This document shows positions 23,734 through 60,034 of a stretch of DNA of 64,000 nt, piece after piece. This DNA is from Paragordius varius (Eukaryota; Nematomorpha). Position numbers and translations under genes: made by a program. The notes under the pieces are model-generated. The model was given only the letters and a program-made list of their open reading frames with translations. It was not told the origin of the DNA and did not search any database. The stretch is taken from contig OZ176052.1 of assembly GCA_964247055.1 (NCBI GenBank), forward strand, positions 12,586,001 through 12,650,000, written 5' to 3'. Numbering within the stretch: the first letter of the stretch is position 1; each line of letters starts with the position of its first letter.

Positions 23734-26700
23734 TTATTTTTGTTGCATTTTATGCTTTACGCATATCCAAGTATTTAACGTTTCAAACGCTTTTACAGGA
23801 ACGCCCGATTGAAAGGGTATGTGCCATGTTATACTGTCATCTTTGGTGTTTTTCTGCGGATTTATATCGTATTTTAGTGTTGGCTAAAATTAAATATAAA
23901 AATAATTGTAAGCTCTGGTTAAATTTATTAAACGATTTGTAAATATTATTGAGATTTGACTATATTATTTAATTATTTGTAAAAATAAGTTATATTTATC
24001 TTTTTGCTAATTAAATAATTTTTTATGTTATAAATCTACTGCTCATAATTAAAAGGTAAAATAGGTTGGGTACATTCGATAAAAACGTCGTTTTATAAAA
24101 ATGGATTCATAAAAAATCTAAAAAAATGTTTTTTTTCAAGTAATAATATTAGGATTATAACGTTGTAATAAAATAAACCATTAATTTACCATGATAATAG
24201 TGAGATATAATTATTGCACCGGAAAACCATATATAAAAATAAATCTAATTTCTAAATCTAATTTAATTTTAAAAAGTTTACAAAAATAAAGTTTAATTCA
24301 ATGATATAATTCAAAAATTAATACAAATACCATAAGTGTTAAGTGACCAGAATGTGAAACTTTGATTGCAAAAAGTGAATGCATTTTTCGCCAACGCTCA
24401 AATGTTTTGTGATTCGGGGCTGTCAAAATAAATTTGTGATCCCTAAATAAGTCTTTGGTAAGGATGTATGTGCCTAGCCCTTTGTGAAGTGCAGCATATA
24501 TGAGGTAGGGATCATCTTTCGACCTTAAAAGTACAATGAATTTATGATAAATTTATATTTTCATGTTCATTCGAAACTTTTAAAACGGTATATTATATTT
24601 AATTTTTTGGTTCTATATTTATTTATGTTAAAATCTTGTCCAATTAATAATCATAACGGAACTTTTAATCAATTTATATTTCTTACCGATGTAAAGTATT
24701 TAACAGTTCGCAAAAAGTAAAATTACTATTGGTGTCATAATCTGAAAACGGGTTCGGGTTATAATTTTGAAAAATAGATATTCCCTAACCCTTGAAATTA
24801 ACATCCACTAAATTCACAAAACAATATTGTTTAGTATTCATTGCGCCTAGTTAAAAAGTTGATATTTCTCCAGCCTTTATTGTATTAATTTTATAAACAA
24901 TACTCAATTAAAGTAGGTGAAAATTGAATATAAATTATAAAAAGGGTACGGAGAAATAGCGAAAATTTTGTAAATAAATAAGCTTTAATACTTGATTTTT
25001 TTATGGAATATATTAAAATAACCCTAAATTGTGTCAGTAATGAAATGTATATAGAGGATGAAAATAAATGTACGCATTATCCGTCAAAAATGTTGGGTAG
25101 CGTTTGAAAATGGCTTGTAAAGGTCTGCCCACCAAATGTTTGTCCCAATAAAGCATATGCCGCCGACCGAAAAGGGCTACTTTGCGCCCCTTATGATTAG
25201 TGAAATAATCGATGGCTGATTGTAACTGTCCAAAAATCAATATAAAAAAAATTAAACATTGAATGTGTTAAAAATATTTTAGTTATCAATTGTATGAATA
25301 GAAACATTGTCTGTTGCTTAAATTAATGAAAAACGCTTCAACATACTAAAAAAATCAGGTCATTAAATAGTCGAGAATAAATATAATTCAATAACTAAAA
25401 TAATTACAAAATGTAGCAAAATACAAATTGATTGATATTACTATAAGCACGCGTGTTTGGATAGTTTTGGAATGCATGAAGCATAAATTTAAGGCATCGA
25501 TCACGACATCGTAATCATTGTTCCTCAAAAAACTTTGATATCGCTTGAATTCCTAATATACATAAAAGAAAAGAATAAATTATTTTTTTGTTCAAATGAA
25601 AATCTAAATATAGTATCAATCAAAAAACCTCAGGCGTTGTGTTTAGGAATATATCTTTATCCTGCAATACTTCCCTGGAAAAACTGTCCTTCAAATTATT
25701 ATATTCGGATTGTGTGATTTGTATTGGAACTAAAAAATCTTTGCAACATTCACATTGTCCCCTAAATACAACATTCAAGGTTAAACTTCCCTTTTATGTT
25801 ATATATATTAATAATTGCATTGTTAGCGTTTCACTCATAAGTTAGGACAAAAAAGGGTAAATACAAAATATAGAAATTTAAATATGGGTAAAAGGTCTTA
25901 ATTATTATAAAAGGCAACAATAATTATATAATTGAGTAAAAATTGCTTCCGAGTTAATATAAAGTGCATTTAATTTTGCTCAAGATGCCAAAACCAAAAC
26001 AAATATTTTATTAATTATTTTTGTGCTTAATTACATATTTGATTTAAAATGAAAACCTTGTAGTCATCGATGCATACGAAGCTTGAAAATGAGGTATTTT
26101 GTTAACATGATTTACCAGGCTTGTCACAATGGGGTGTTTCAAATATTGAATGGCGGTAAAATCAATTTCCGTAATTTTATCTAACAACATGAGTGCATTA
26201 GATTTTCTTTGCGAATCGGTTTCATTCATTAGCGGGCTTTCAACAAACCAATGAATCATATTTTCAATCTCGGCAGCAGACGTATATTTTGGAACAAACA
26301 AAGAGAATTGAGCAATTTTTTCGGGTACAATCGAAGAAGCATAACTTTCAAATAGTTTAGCAAATATGTTTGATTGTCGGATACCAAGTTTAATGGATGT
26401 AAATAGGTTATAACCTATATCATAGGCATGAGGGATGTGTTTGTGGCGTAACAAAAATTTTATGATATGGTTAACATCAGACATAGAATGATGCGTTTGA
26501 TTTTTAGACCCAATGGTCAAGAACTGTATCATAGTTTCTAAAACGCGTATAAAGTTCTTTGCATTAAAACAAGTGTATCTGGAGTAAGCATACAAAATTC
26601 TAGAATGAGTTATTTCATCAATTAATGTTATGTCGGAAATAGCTTTGGTGTATTCTAATACCAAATTATCGATAGTTGAGCTGATTAAATTATTTTTGAA

Positions 26701-27111
26701 TTTATTCAGAGATTCACTATACTTATTTGATATAATTGGTTCAAATCCACTAATTCCTTTTTCGGTATGATAGGACCACTGCAAAAACGATGAAATTAAA
26801 GGAGCGTTTATGTTACCGTTTTTTAAGATATAATTATACAAAGTAACACCGGATTCCAACATACATTTATTCTGGACTATTTCGTTAATAAGGGTAATAT
26901 TTTGATGTAAAGATATTTCAGGATAAACAGTTTTCCAATCATAAGACCGGTTCATCGTATTAATATATTCTTCATAATTGATAGTAGTACCTTTAAACAA
27001 TTCCCAAAAATTATTTTCTGCCTTCATCAAAAAATTATTGAAGGAATCAGTGATAATTTGTGGGCGCAAATGGGTGGCTAAATTTCGGACAAATAATTTT
27101 ATATAAACCAT
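23734..27111 (-). CDS. PRORP: PRORP (mitochondrial protein-only RNase P, MRPP3), six exons
   Basis: Exons 5' to 3' are 26057-27111, 25629-25761, 25442-25552, 25074-25225, 24331-24523 and 23734-23883. All splice phases agree (597 residues). The enzyme removes 5' leaders from mitochondrial precursor tRNAs. The N-terminus (KLFVRNLATHLRP) looks like a mitochondrial presequence, and about 330 helical residues form the PPR region. The zinc site has CECC (C355, C358) with H in WHIPF and C in WICVKHK near the C-terminus. NYN catalytic aspartates are all present: D415 in VVIDALN, D487/D488 in SKDDPY and D508 in TKDLFRDH, with the 20-residue D488-D508 spacing as in human 479-499. RRHML also matches the family RKHML. 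Animals normally need partner subunits TRMT10C and HSD17B10, which are not in this window. Confidence 0.94.
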
Positions 27112-29042
27112 GCCTATATTCTGAATGAATAAAATTACATATGAATGATAGAATTATTTTTTATTTATATTTGGCTAGTTTTTGAATATTGATTACAGAT
27201 CATATCTTAATAAAACATGGATAAAGTTTAGTTTGTATTTAAGCGTTGCTAATTGATTTTAATTATATAGTAGTAAAAATAAATGTGAGAACTTTGCATT
27301 TTTATTATCCCAAAATTGTTCTTTTTATTATATAATGGAGAGGGTTTTGACATATCATTCCCATAATAAAACCAATAAAATTAGTCAGGAATTATTATGG
27401 TATTGAACCATTTGAGTCATTACACTGCCTCAAACTCGGGAACAAAAATATCTTAAAAATTGATATTATAATAAAAAATTATATCTCCTATCATGGTGTT
27501 TTTGATCTCGGCTCTTACAAGGGATTTAAGAAATTTTACGCTTTGTGTCAACTGCTCTCTACCAGAAAAGGAATTTGGCAGATTTTAAATAAAATTTTTT
27601 AGTAAATAAATTCCTCATTCCAAAGCTAATTAAAAATAAAATTTATTAAAATCATAAATATATTTTTAAAAATTAAATAGCTGTTGTCTTCAAACGTCCC
27701 AATTTTTTTATGGGCTGGTTCTCTTAAAATAACCAAAATACAGAGACTACGAGCTAGAAATGTATATATACTAAATTTTTATATCATCTAAAATAAATTT
27801 ATTAAAATAAGTTTTAAATTTCATTATTGCAAAATTTGTTGAAGCCTACATCATTCTATTTTAAGACATGATGGAAATGCTTTAAGATAATTTAAATGAT
27901 TTATCTAAATAATAGGAGGACGCATAATTTTAAAAAATAATCGTTCATCAAATTTATGTTAAATAAAGATTGTGTTTTTTACAAAATCTCAAAAATTTAA
28001 AGCGATAGAAATGTGCATAGAAAAAGTATTTTTATGATAAATTTAAGCGTTTTTACCTTATAAGGCATCAAAATAGTAGTATGCTTCAACAAAATTAAAA
28101 AATTTAAGAAAAAGCATACATTCTCAAAAATATTTTAATTGATAAAGTTTACAGCAATTTGAATATTTTATCGCGCAAAATCGGAATTTCTGCGTTTAAC
28201 ACTTCATAACCTTTTCACATTTTTGTCTTACTTTACCCTTTGGGGTAGATACATATCCCAGAGCTCAATTTTGTAAATAAATTATAGTTTAAAAGTTATT
28301 TTAGTTAAAATTTATCAGATAAAATAGCATATATTTTTTACAATTTTGTGACTTCAAAATCCAAAATGCGGCAGCGTAGAAGGACGATTAAAACGAACAG
28401 CTGATATCAAAATCAAAATATAAGTTTTTGCTGTTAAAATGTAGCCTGAAAGTTTTTCAAAGTTAATTATTTACATTTTTCACCATAATATACATTTATA
28501 GGCCTGATACATTAGTGATTTAAATAAATTTATAGAAAAAATAGGTGGCTAAAAAGTTGAGAGGAGAATTTTTTTACACCATATTTTAAATAAGATTCCT
28601 TGCATAATGCGCCTAAAAGGCTAAAGAAAGTATATGTTTAAATTCGACTTAATACCTTGAATACTTTTTTAGATATTCGAAAAATTGTTCCGGGACATAA
28701 AAATATATTAAAAGATAATCGAGTATTAAGGAAACCAGCCTAAAGCAAAATTGGAGCCTACACACTGCTTACGAAATCGGGAGTAAATAAATAACCTGTT
28801 AAATTACATAGATTCTGATAAAAAATGTATCAGAATTAAGGTGCTTGCGGTTTTTGCCCTTACCAGTGACTTTGAAAATTATTTAGACTTTTTTAGTAGG
28901 CTATCCATTTCAGAAAATGGTAAAATTTACGCATATTTTTTTAAATATTTTTTTTGGTGAAAGTGAGAGGCATTTTCCAAAAAACTAAAACATATCATAA
29001 ATTACGCTAAAAGCAAAACAATATTTAAAAAAATATAATAAT
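27112..29042. other. Intergenic AT-rich DNA, old repeats suspected
   Basis: No gene recognised. Stretches around 27700-28200 loosely resemble the interior of the TIR element at 29043-29684 (for example GGTTCTCTTAAAATA versus AGTTCTCTTATAATA, and ATTTTATCGCGCAA versus ATTTATCGCGCAATCTCGG). Much of this is probably decayed copies of that family. Confidence 0.45.
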
Positions 29043-29684
29043 TAGATGTGGGCTTAGAAACAAGGTTGCTCTTCTAAAATGAGCTAGTTCTCTTATAATA
29101 GACTCAAAAATGCGGGGATATCGGCTATAAAAATTTTAAATATATGCTTAATTCATCAACTAAAAATATTTTTTAAAAAAAATCCTAATTTTTTTCAAAA
29201 AATTAATTACCAAGATTTTGTTGAAGCGAATTTTATACTATTTGTGTCACGACGGAAACGATTACAGAACGCTTTAGATTATAAAACAAGTTTTAATTAT
29301 AATTCAATGATGAACATTTACCTCAGAATTTTAATTTTGTTCGTCTAATTAATGTTATATTATTTTTTTACAATACCATTTTTTTAAGCAAAAAAACACT
29401 TAAATTATAATGATGTGATAGAAATGTTAAGCATCATCGAATTGGTCTTAAATTTTCATACTGTTTTTATCATGCCTCAAAGTAGTTTAAAGTACGCTTG
29501 AACAAAATTTTGCCAAAAATCAGATTTTTGAAATAATTATGCATTTTTTAAGAAATATTTTTAGTTGATACCAAAATATAGAATATTAAAATATTTATCG
29601 CGCAATCTCGGTATTTTTGCGTTAATTTTAAGAAGAATAGCTCATTATAAGATTAGGAAAATTTGGGAGCCCACATCTAAAGAT
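29043..29684. mobile_element. TIR element, AGATGTGGGCT ends
   Basis: The left end is TAGATGTGGGCTTAGAAA. The right end read backwards is TAGATGTGGGCTCCCAAATT. The 12-bp inverted termini match perfectly and enclose about 640 bp with no coding frame. A related right end (AAAGCCCACATCCAAAAATT) occurs near 60915-60935. The target duplication is unclear, so the superfamily is not assigned. Confidence 0.6.
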
Positions 29685-29714
29685 TAAAATTCTTTTAAAA
29701 TATTGTTATTATTT

Positions 29715-31980
29715 TATATGTATATAAAAATGTAAAGTAGTGGTTTAGTGATCTGTTTCCGGAAAACCAGAAGGCCCATTTAAATCCAAATGTCGAAATA
29801 TAATCATTATTGAATGCCCGACAATAGCTTCGCCCTTTTTTGGAATTAGCCCCCAATTCGGGTCCACCCCTTGTAAAAAACGGGTTTTTTTTAAAAACAG
29901 AAGTCCACAAAAATCATGTGTTTGAGACGATTTTCCGGAAAACGTATTGGAGCATTCGATTTCAAATATGATTTTTTTTACTTTTTTCGATTGCGCCGTA
30001 GTGAGCCCGCTTTTTTAATTTAGGCCCTTGTTTACCCGCTCCCGAAAAATGCCATTTTCAAAAACTGTTACAAAAATAATTTTTTGAATCTATTTTTCGC
30101 CCAAAGTATGGCGTAAAAATTCAATAAGGATTCCAGGTATTCCTTATTAAAAGGCAAAAATTTGGGTCGAGCGTTTTTATATTGGTTGCTGGGTAAGGAA
30201 AAAACCGTAAAAAACTGTCCGTCATATCGAAATAGGGTGTCTTTGGGGCTAAATTTCAGAAAACCTATCAGGCCATATGAGTTCAATAGGTGCTTAAAAA
30301 CCCGTAACAAGGCAAAAAATAAGCTAGTGCAGTTTTTTAAAATTAGCCGTTAATTGGGCCCTTCATGCCCTGAAAAATGCCCCTCCATAGAATGATTTTC
30401 CAGATTTGAGGCAATTTTTCAAAAAACTAATGATGCATATGTAATCAATCATTATTCCAGCCGTAATTATTTTAATCAAGCGCTTTTTTGTATCAGTCTC
30501 TGGGTAGGGAGCTACCCGCCTAAAACTGCGCCACCATATCAAAATTGCGTTGTTAAGGAATTAATTTTCAGAAAACATATCAGGCCAAGTTTAATATAGG
30601 CCTGAAATATTACCCGTAAAAAGGCAAAAATTTAAGTCTAGCGGATTTTTTAAATTAGCAGTTAAATAGGCCTTCACGCCTTAAAAAATGTGCTATCATT
30701 CAATATTACTTAGTTTTAAAGCCATTCTTGCATTAACTATTAAGTACATATGGAATGAATGATAATTCCAGGTATTCCCCTATAAAGGCAATTTTTTTTA
30801 TCGAACGTCTTTTTTATATTGGCTTCTGGGTAGGGGACTACCCCTTATATCTGCGCCACTATATCGATACAGCGTGACTTTGGAAGCAAATTTTAGAAAT
30901 ATCAGGCTATATAAGTTTAATAAGGAAATGAAATATTCCCCGTAAAAAGGTAAAAATTTAAGTGGAACTGTTTTATTAAATTACCTCTTAATTAGGCCCT
31001 TGCCCAGGAAAATGCGCCATAGAATGTCTTTTAGGTTTTGAGAAAATATTTTGAAAAGCTCACGAGAGAATATGGAATCAATCATGATTACAGGTATAAC
31101 CCGAATAAAGGCAAAAATTTTAATCGAGTGTTTTTTTTGCTTCGCCCCTGGTTAGGGGGCTACCCGCGTAAAACTGCGTTACCATCTCGATACAGCATAT
31201 CTTTAGAGCCAAATTTCAGAAAACGCTTTTTATACCTGCTCCTGGTAAGGACTGGCCAAAAACCGCGCCACTATAAAGAAATGGCTTTGTTTTGGAGCTA
31301 ATTTACAAAAGATTTATGCCATATGAGCTCATTAAAAGCTTGAATATTACCCGTAACTAGGTAAAAATTAAGGTCAGGCATTTTTTATTAGCCGCTAATT
31401 TGGGGCCTTTATGCCCTAAAACAACGCCATCAATAGCGATTATTTAGTGTTGAAGTATTTTTTTGAATAAGGTATGAGACGATGGTATTAAAGATTATTC
31501 CAAATATTTGCCCTCTAAAGGCAAAGAATTTAACTCAGCGCTTTTTCCCTATAGGTCTATGGGTAGGTGTCTACCGGTTTAAAAGAGCTATTCAAAAAAA
31601 CTTAAGAAGCCATAGGAGTTCTGTTAAACACATTCTTGGGAATTTGTATAATATCATTCTTTCCTTTAAAAAGCAACCACAAATGATATATTTTTTTATA
31701 ACCCTTGATCCAAGCTTTGTGAACAATTTTAAAATTTAAACCATAATTTCGTAAAACGAAAACTTAAAATAAATCCAATGATAGATGAACATTTTCTTTA
31801 ATAAGGGAGTGTTTAAAACAATATTTGCGCTTAGGCAAACACCCCTTAAAGAATAATAAAAAAATTCTTTTTATTCAATATGTTTTTTATTTTTTTTATC
31901 TCTATTAACACTATTTATTGCATATTATTAAATATAATTAGCGATGAGACTACGTCACAGCGAAGCGTGACAGCAGCTAG
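29715..31980. mobile_element. Helitron-like non-autonomous element with dimeric repeat, copy 2
   Basis: The head reads TATGTATATAAAAATG and then GATCTGTTTCCGGAAAACC as in copies 1 and 3. The same A/B alternating units follow, with cores near 30217, 30378, 30527, 30689, 30851, 31012, 31167 and 31422. It ends with an AT-rich tract and a perfect-looking hairpin GTCACAGCGAAGCGTGAC (stem with GAA loop), a 5-nt spacer and CTAG at 31977-31980. A short GC hairpin shortly before CTRR is the known 3' terminus of Helitrons. The assignment is inference from the ends. No Rep/helicase frame is present. Confidence 0.58.
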
Positions 31981-32212
31981 GTTATGTTTTATTTTATTGT
32001 TTTCGAAAATAAAGTAAATAGCTTTAATTAAAAAATCTTTTTTACAAATGTCAACGAATTTTGCCTTTTTTTATATAAAGCAGATATAAAAGTTCTTAAA
32101 TCACTGGTAAGAGCCAAAACCAAAAGCATAATGATAGCCTGATACATTTTTTATCAGAATATATATATTTCACCAGCTATATTTTGTGTTCACTTTGCTA
32201 ATCAACCGAGAC

Positions 32213-33250
32213 TATGGGTGGGGTGATAAAAAAGTCGCACTTGACTTGTAAGCCAAGCGTGGCAAGTTGAGCAAGATTACTTAAGCCAGCAAGTGTACAC
32301 TTGAAGATCGGTGATAAAAAAAACACTTAAGTCAAGTCTTTTGCTTATGAATGTAAGAGTTTTTTGCCACCCAATTCGAATTTTATGGAAATTTTTATGA
32401 TCATTTTCAGCTAAAATTTATGAAATAAGGCACAAATAGATAAACAATAAATACAATGTGCATTTATTGAAGTTTTTCAAACTCACCGGCACGTATCTTA
32501 TATAATATTATAGAGTTTTCTAAATTGTGAGCTTGGTATTAATTTTTAGATTGGTGAAACCATTCGCCCTTAAAACACTTTCCATTATTTTACCACACTA
32601 CTTATTCTGTTTGGAGTCCAGTTGCAAATATTATGGGAAGATGTTTATACAATATAACATAATTATTTTTAATTGATTATAAACATTGCATTCGAAATAA
32701 ATTTATGATGAAATAAATTCTTTACATTGGATAAAATTGAAGTTTTGCTTTTAATAAATGAATTGAAATCACAAGATTAATATTTAATTATTAATTTTAA
32801 GAATTTTCGAGAATCCAATTTTTTTTGCGGTCACAGAATTGATATATTTAGCATATTTTTATGTGCCATGTTATTTAATATTAGCAGAGTTTTTCTATAA
32901 ATTTAACCTCTTTTGTATCCACCCAATGAATAGATTAAGACAAAATTTATCAAATTAATAATTTATAGCATTAACAAAGGTTCGAATTACATATAAAACC
33001 TAAATTTTGCACATAAATAGTTTCCAAAATAATTTTATCCATATTTTTAATTCTGTCAAGTGTGCCCTACACCACACTTGCAAAATCTTTAAGTTTTACT
33101 TGAACATATGATTTTTTATCACCTCCTTATCAAGTTTTCTTGCTTGACTTAAGTCGTGTAATGTTAAATTTTTTTTATCACATGAAAGCAAGCCATGACT
33201 TGAAAAACTTGCAAGTCAAGTCAAAAAAATTTTTTTATCACCCGACCCTA
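32213..33250. mobile_element. TA-flanked TIR element with AAGTCAAG-rich subtermini
   Basis: The left terminus is GGGTGGGGTGATAAAAAAGT and the right, read backwards, GGGTCGGGTGATAAAAAAAT. Both are directly bounded by TA, so a Tc1/mariner-type TA duplication is likely. Within about 130 bp of each end are many copies of CTTGACTT / AAGTCAAG and TTGCAAGT-like words in both orientations. The roughly 1-kb interior lacks a coding frame. This is a non-autonomous element with unusually dense candidate transposase-binding repeats. Confidence 0.7.
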
Positions 33251-33621
33251 TAATTTAGTTGATTTAAAAAAGCTACTGAACGAAGAGTTCATCAATGCTT
33301 CTATCCTAAAAAATTATAATAAGCCAAAAAATCTAAAAAAATTATATTTTTGAAAAAAAAAGTTCCATCCATAACAACTGACGTCCTGTAATTTTTGCAA
33401 AATATCGTGTTTAATTTATTCCAACGCTAAAATTCAAACTATTTGTTATTTAATAATATCTAACATTGACATAAAAGTAAAATTTGTTTCTGCAATATTT
33501 TATATTTAGCTAATCATGCCATATTGTCTAAATTTTTACTTTATCCATAAAATTACTAATAGTTTTTCAATTATATATAGTATTGCAATGGCTTATTTCT
33601 TCATATAATTTGATTTTAAAC

Positions 33622-33690
33622 AGACCGTTCCCAATTCGAATAAAGGGACTGAAATGAATGTGTTGTATCCATTTGATTAATTATTTTAGT
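33622..33690. repeat. Solo end fragment of the TTAA MITE family
   Basis: CCAATTCGAATAAAGGGACT followed shortly by ATGAATGTGTTGTATCCA matches the long terminus of the TTAA MITEs (copy B read backwards: CCAATTTGAATCGAAGGACT, then GTGTGTTGTATCCAAGTG). The rest of the element is not visible. It lies 300 bp upstream of the AMPK start codon. Confidence 0.55.
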
Positions 33691-33996
33691 TTATGTAACT
33701 ATTTAATACGTTTTATATGTATAACATAAGGCTTAGAAGCCAAAACTCTCTACGTAACTCGGCGGCTGTCAACATAAAACTCGTCTTTGGAAAGGCAGCA
33801 TGGGACATCTTTTGTAGACATGCGTCTGTTATATCCTTTTTTGATATACATTAATCATACTAGTATGCACACCATGAGAATCCTGATATATTTATCTATC
33901 AGTCTATATTTAAGAATATTTTTGCGCTGACTGTTAAAATCAAAAGATCCAAGACATATGAAATTAAATATCTACATTAACTCATCTGTTAATTAA

Positions 33997-42858
<8,862 letters not shown>

Positions 42859-43679
42859 AAAAAATGCCCGATTTTTATTATCACTTTTATTACTTTACAT
42901 CTAAGCCATACTAATCAAATCCAAATCTCTTTGTGAAATAAAATTTTGAATTAAACCTAGTATTTTAACCAATTTATATAAGTGTTATAATCTATCTTAT
43001 TATGCTATAATAATATGCCCCAACAATTAGAAATTATGCCTATATTTACAACTACCAATAAATGAATGATTAAATATTTATTTATTTTTCGTGAATATAC
43101 CACATAATATGTTAAATGTAATGTTTATGTAAGTTTAAAAAGTTATGAGAGATACAATAAAAATTAATATGATGATAAGCAAGAGCGCATTTTTGTTTTG
43201 TTAAAAAGACGGAGAGGATAAAAATGACTAAATATTTCTTTTTTAGTGTATGATATTCTCTTCTGATATCTAAGTATTATGATAATTGAGTGGACATGTA
43301 TTGTAAGTATTTAACACTAAAAATATGGTCCATAAATACAAAAAATATATAATAAGTATTTTTTGGCTAAATATATAGTTTTTTTTGATAAAAATTGTGT
43401 CACAAACCAGTGAAAAACATAACATTACTAAAGCGCAGAATAAAGATAGTACTAATTTGCAATTAATTTCTTTAAGAACGCATTGATTTTCGCAAAAACA
43501 AAGCAATTAAATAGGTTATATTCTATAAACAGTAAAAAATTTAGGATGATTTATTTAAATAAATAATCCATTTTCTTTCGTGTTTGAGAGAATTGAGATT
43601 TTGTCCAGATTCATTCTCAGGGTTTAAGTAAATGCAAGACGTGTAGAAATCGAACCTTAGAGTGTTAATCGATCGAATA
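42859..43679. other. Tail-to-tail gap between AMPK and kinesin-13 genes
   Basis: 821 bp between two stop codons on opposite strands. AT-rich, with no gene or shared repeat noticed. It should contain both 3' untranslated regions and poly(A) sites, but AATAAA-like words are too common here to choose one. Confidence 0.5.
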
Positions 43680-58370
<14,691 letters not shown>

Positions 58371-58476
58371 TTCCAATCAATCGATTTTGAACAAAAAACG
58401 GCTTGCCTCAATATCAGTTGCAAGAATCAGTGGTAAACATATGACTACTTTATTTTTCCTATTTAGCATTTAGGTT

Positions 58477-59065
58477 TTAACACTTGGATACAACACACTC
58501 ATTTTAGTCCTTCGATTCAAATTGGGGCAGTTGGATACCCCAGGCCTGTTTAAAATCAAATACTTTAAAAAGTATGGAAGGAATCGAAACCATGGCAAAA
58601 TTTTGCACTTATATAACATTAATAAACCGAAATATATAAAAAATTTTATTCAAAAATACTGGATATTATTTATTTTGAGCTAAAACCAAGAGGTAAAAAT
58701 TTCGTCAACGTGACATGTGTCAAATTTAAAATTAAAAAATAATACAAAATAAACCGCTTTTTCTATTTCTATCAATGTTAGATGTAATTTATATAAGAAA
58801 TATGCTTTAGTTTTACCCTTAAAATTAAATGAAGACGATATTTTGCAAAACTTTTGTAAAATAAAAATGGCGTCGAAGTAGTTAGAGATGGAACTTTTTT
58901 TTTAAAACAAAATTATATCAAGATATTTTGCCATATTTATATAATATTTATCAGGATAGAAGCATAAATTTAAATTAGGACCGTTTCCTTCAGTAGTTTT
59001 TTAAAAATTTTAATTTAAGTTTAGTCTGGGGTATTTAGATACCCCAATTTGAATCGAAGTGTTAA
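58477..59065. mobile_element. TTAA-flanked MITE (piggyBac-like), copy B
   Basis: The core 58481-59061 lies between TTAA sites. The left end is CACTTGGATACAACACACTC ... GATTCAAATTGGGG and the right end read backwards is CACTTCGATTCAAATTGGGG. The short terminus lacks the extra ATACAACACA block present in the long one, so the ends are asymmetric. It starts 111 bp upstream of the kinesin-13 start codon. Confidence 0.75.
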
Positions 59066-59500
59066 AAAATATTTTACCTTAGTTGCAATTCAGTGTAAAT
59101 TATGATGCCAATTATATATATACTAAATTAAGCAAAATCTTTGTGGGCTAATACTTAACATAGGCTTTCAGCAGGTTTTTATTATAAATATTTGGCCAGA
59201 ATTTAAATAAAACTCAAAAATTGTATTAACAATTTCTTTTGCTAAATTATTATATATATATATATATATCTTCTTAACTTTCATTACGATGTATAATTAA
59301 ATAATTCTAGTATTATTTCTGCATGGTAAATAAGAATAATAGAATTTTAATGGGTCTGCATTATCCCGAGAAAAGTGCAAAAGGTACAATTTTTGGGCAC
59401 ATGTATTTTTATTGCTCATATTTTAAACGGAGTGGGTCGGAAACAGGGTGATTTTGAGAAAGGTTTTTTATAACTGATTTTAATATATCCAATATTATAT

Positions 59501-60034
59501 TTAACACTTGGATACAACACATTCATTTTAGTCCTTCTATTCAAATTGGGGTATTTAAATACCCCAGGTAAGGAATCGAAACCATGGCAAAATTTTTCTC
59601 TTATGTAACATTAATAAACCGAAATTTATAAAAAATTATTTAAAAATACTTGATATTACTTATTTTAAACTAAAATCAAAAGGTGAAAATTTAGTTAACA
59701 TGACACGTGTACAATGGTAAAGTTGAATACAAAATAAACCGCTTTTTCTACTTCAATGTTAGATGTAATTTAAATAAAAATCTTTAATTTTACCCTTAAA
59801 ATTAAAAGAAGGCTATATTTTGCAAAAATTTTGTAAAATAAAAATGGCGTAGAAGTTGTTTAACATAGAACTTTTTCAAAACATTTTATTTAGATATTTT
59901 GGCATATTTATATAATTTTTATTAGATATAAGCATAAATTAAAATTGGGACCGTTTCCTTCAGTAGTTTTTAAAAATCCTAACTCAAATTTAGTCTAGGT
60001 TATTTACATACCCCAATTTGAATCGAAGTCTTAA
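59501..60034. mobile_element. TTAA-flanked MITE (piggyBac-like), copy C
   Basis: The core 59505-60030 is bounded by TTAA. It has the same orientation and the same long and short termini as copy B, with an internal deletion relative to it. AAAATGGCGTAGAAGTTGTT corresponds to AAAATGGCGTCGAAGTAGTT in B. The two copies lie head to tail about 440 bp apart. Confidence 0.72.

Noticed and set aside
26044-27111. A separate 355-residue helical protein gene upstream of PRORP
   Set aside because: Its last codons carry a donor (ACAAG|GTTTTC) that joins in phase to the CECC zinc exon at 25761. The mitochondrial leader plus PPR-like helices are what the PRORP N-terminus should look like.
29695-31739. Several open frames of 60-90 codons within the repeat at 29.7-31.7 kb and its copies
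   Set aside because: They occur in different frames in different copies of the same dimeric repeat and encode no recognisable domain; they are repeat artefacts.
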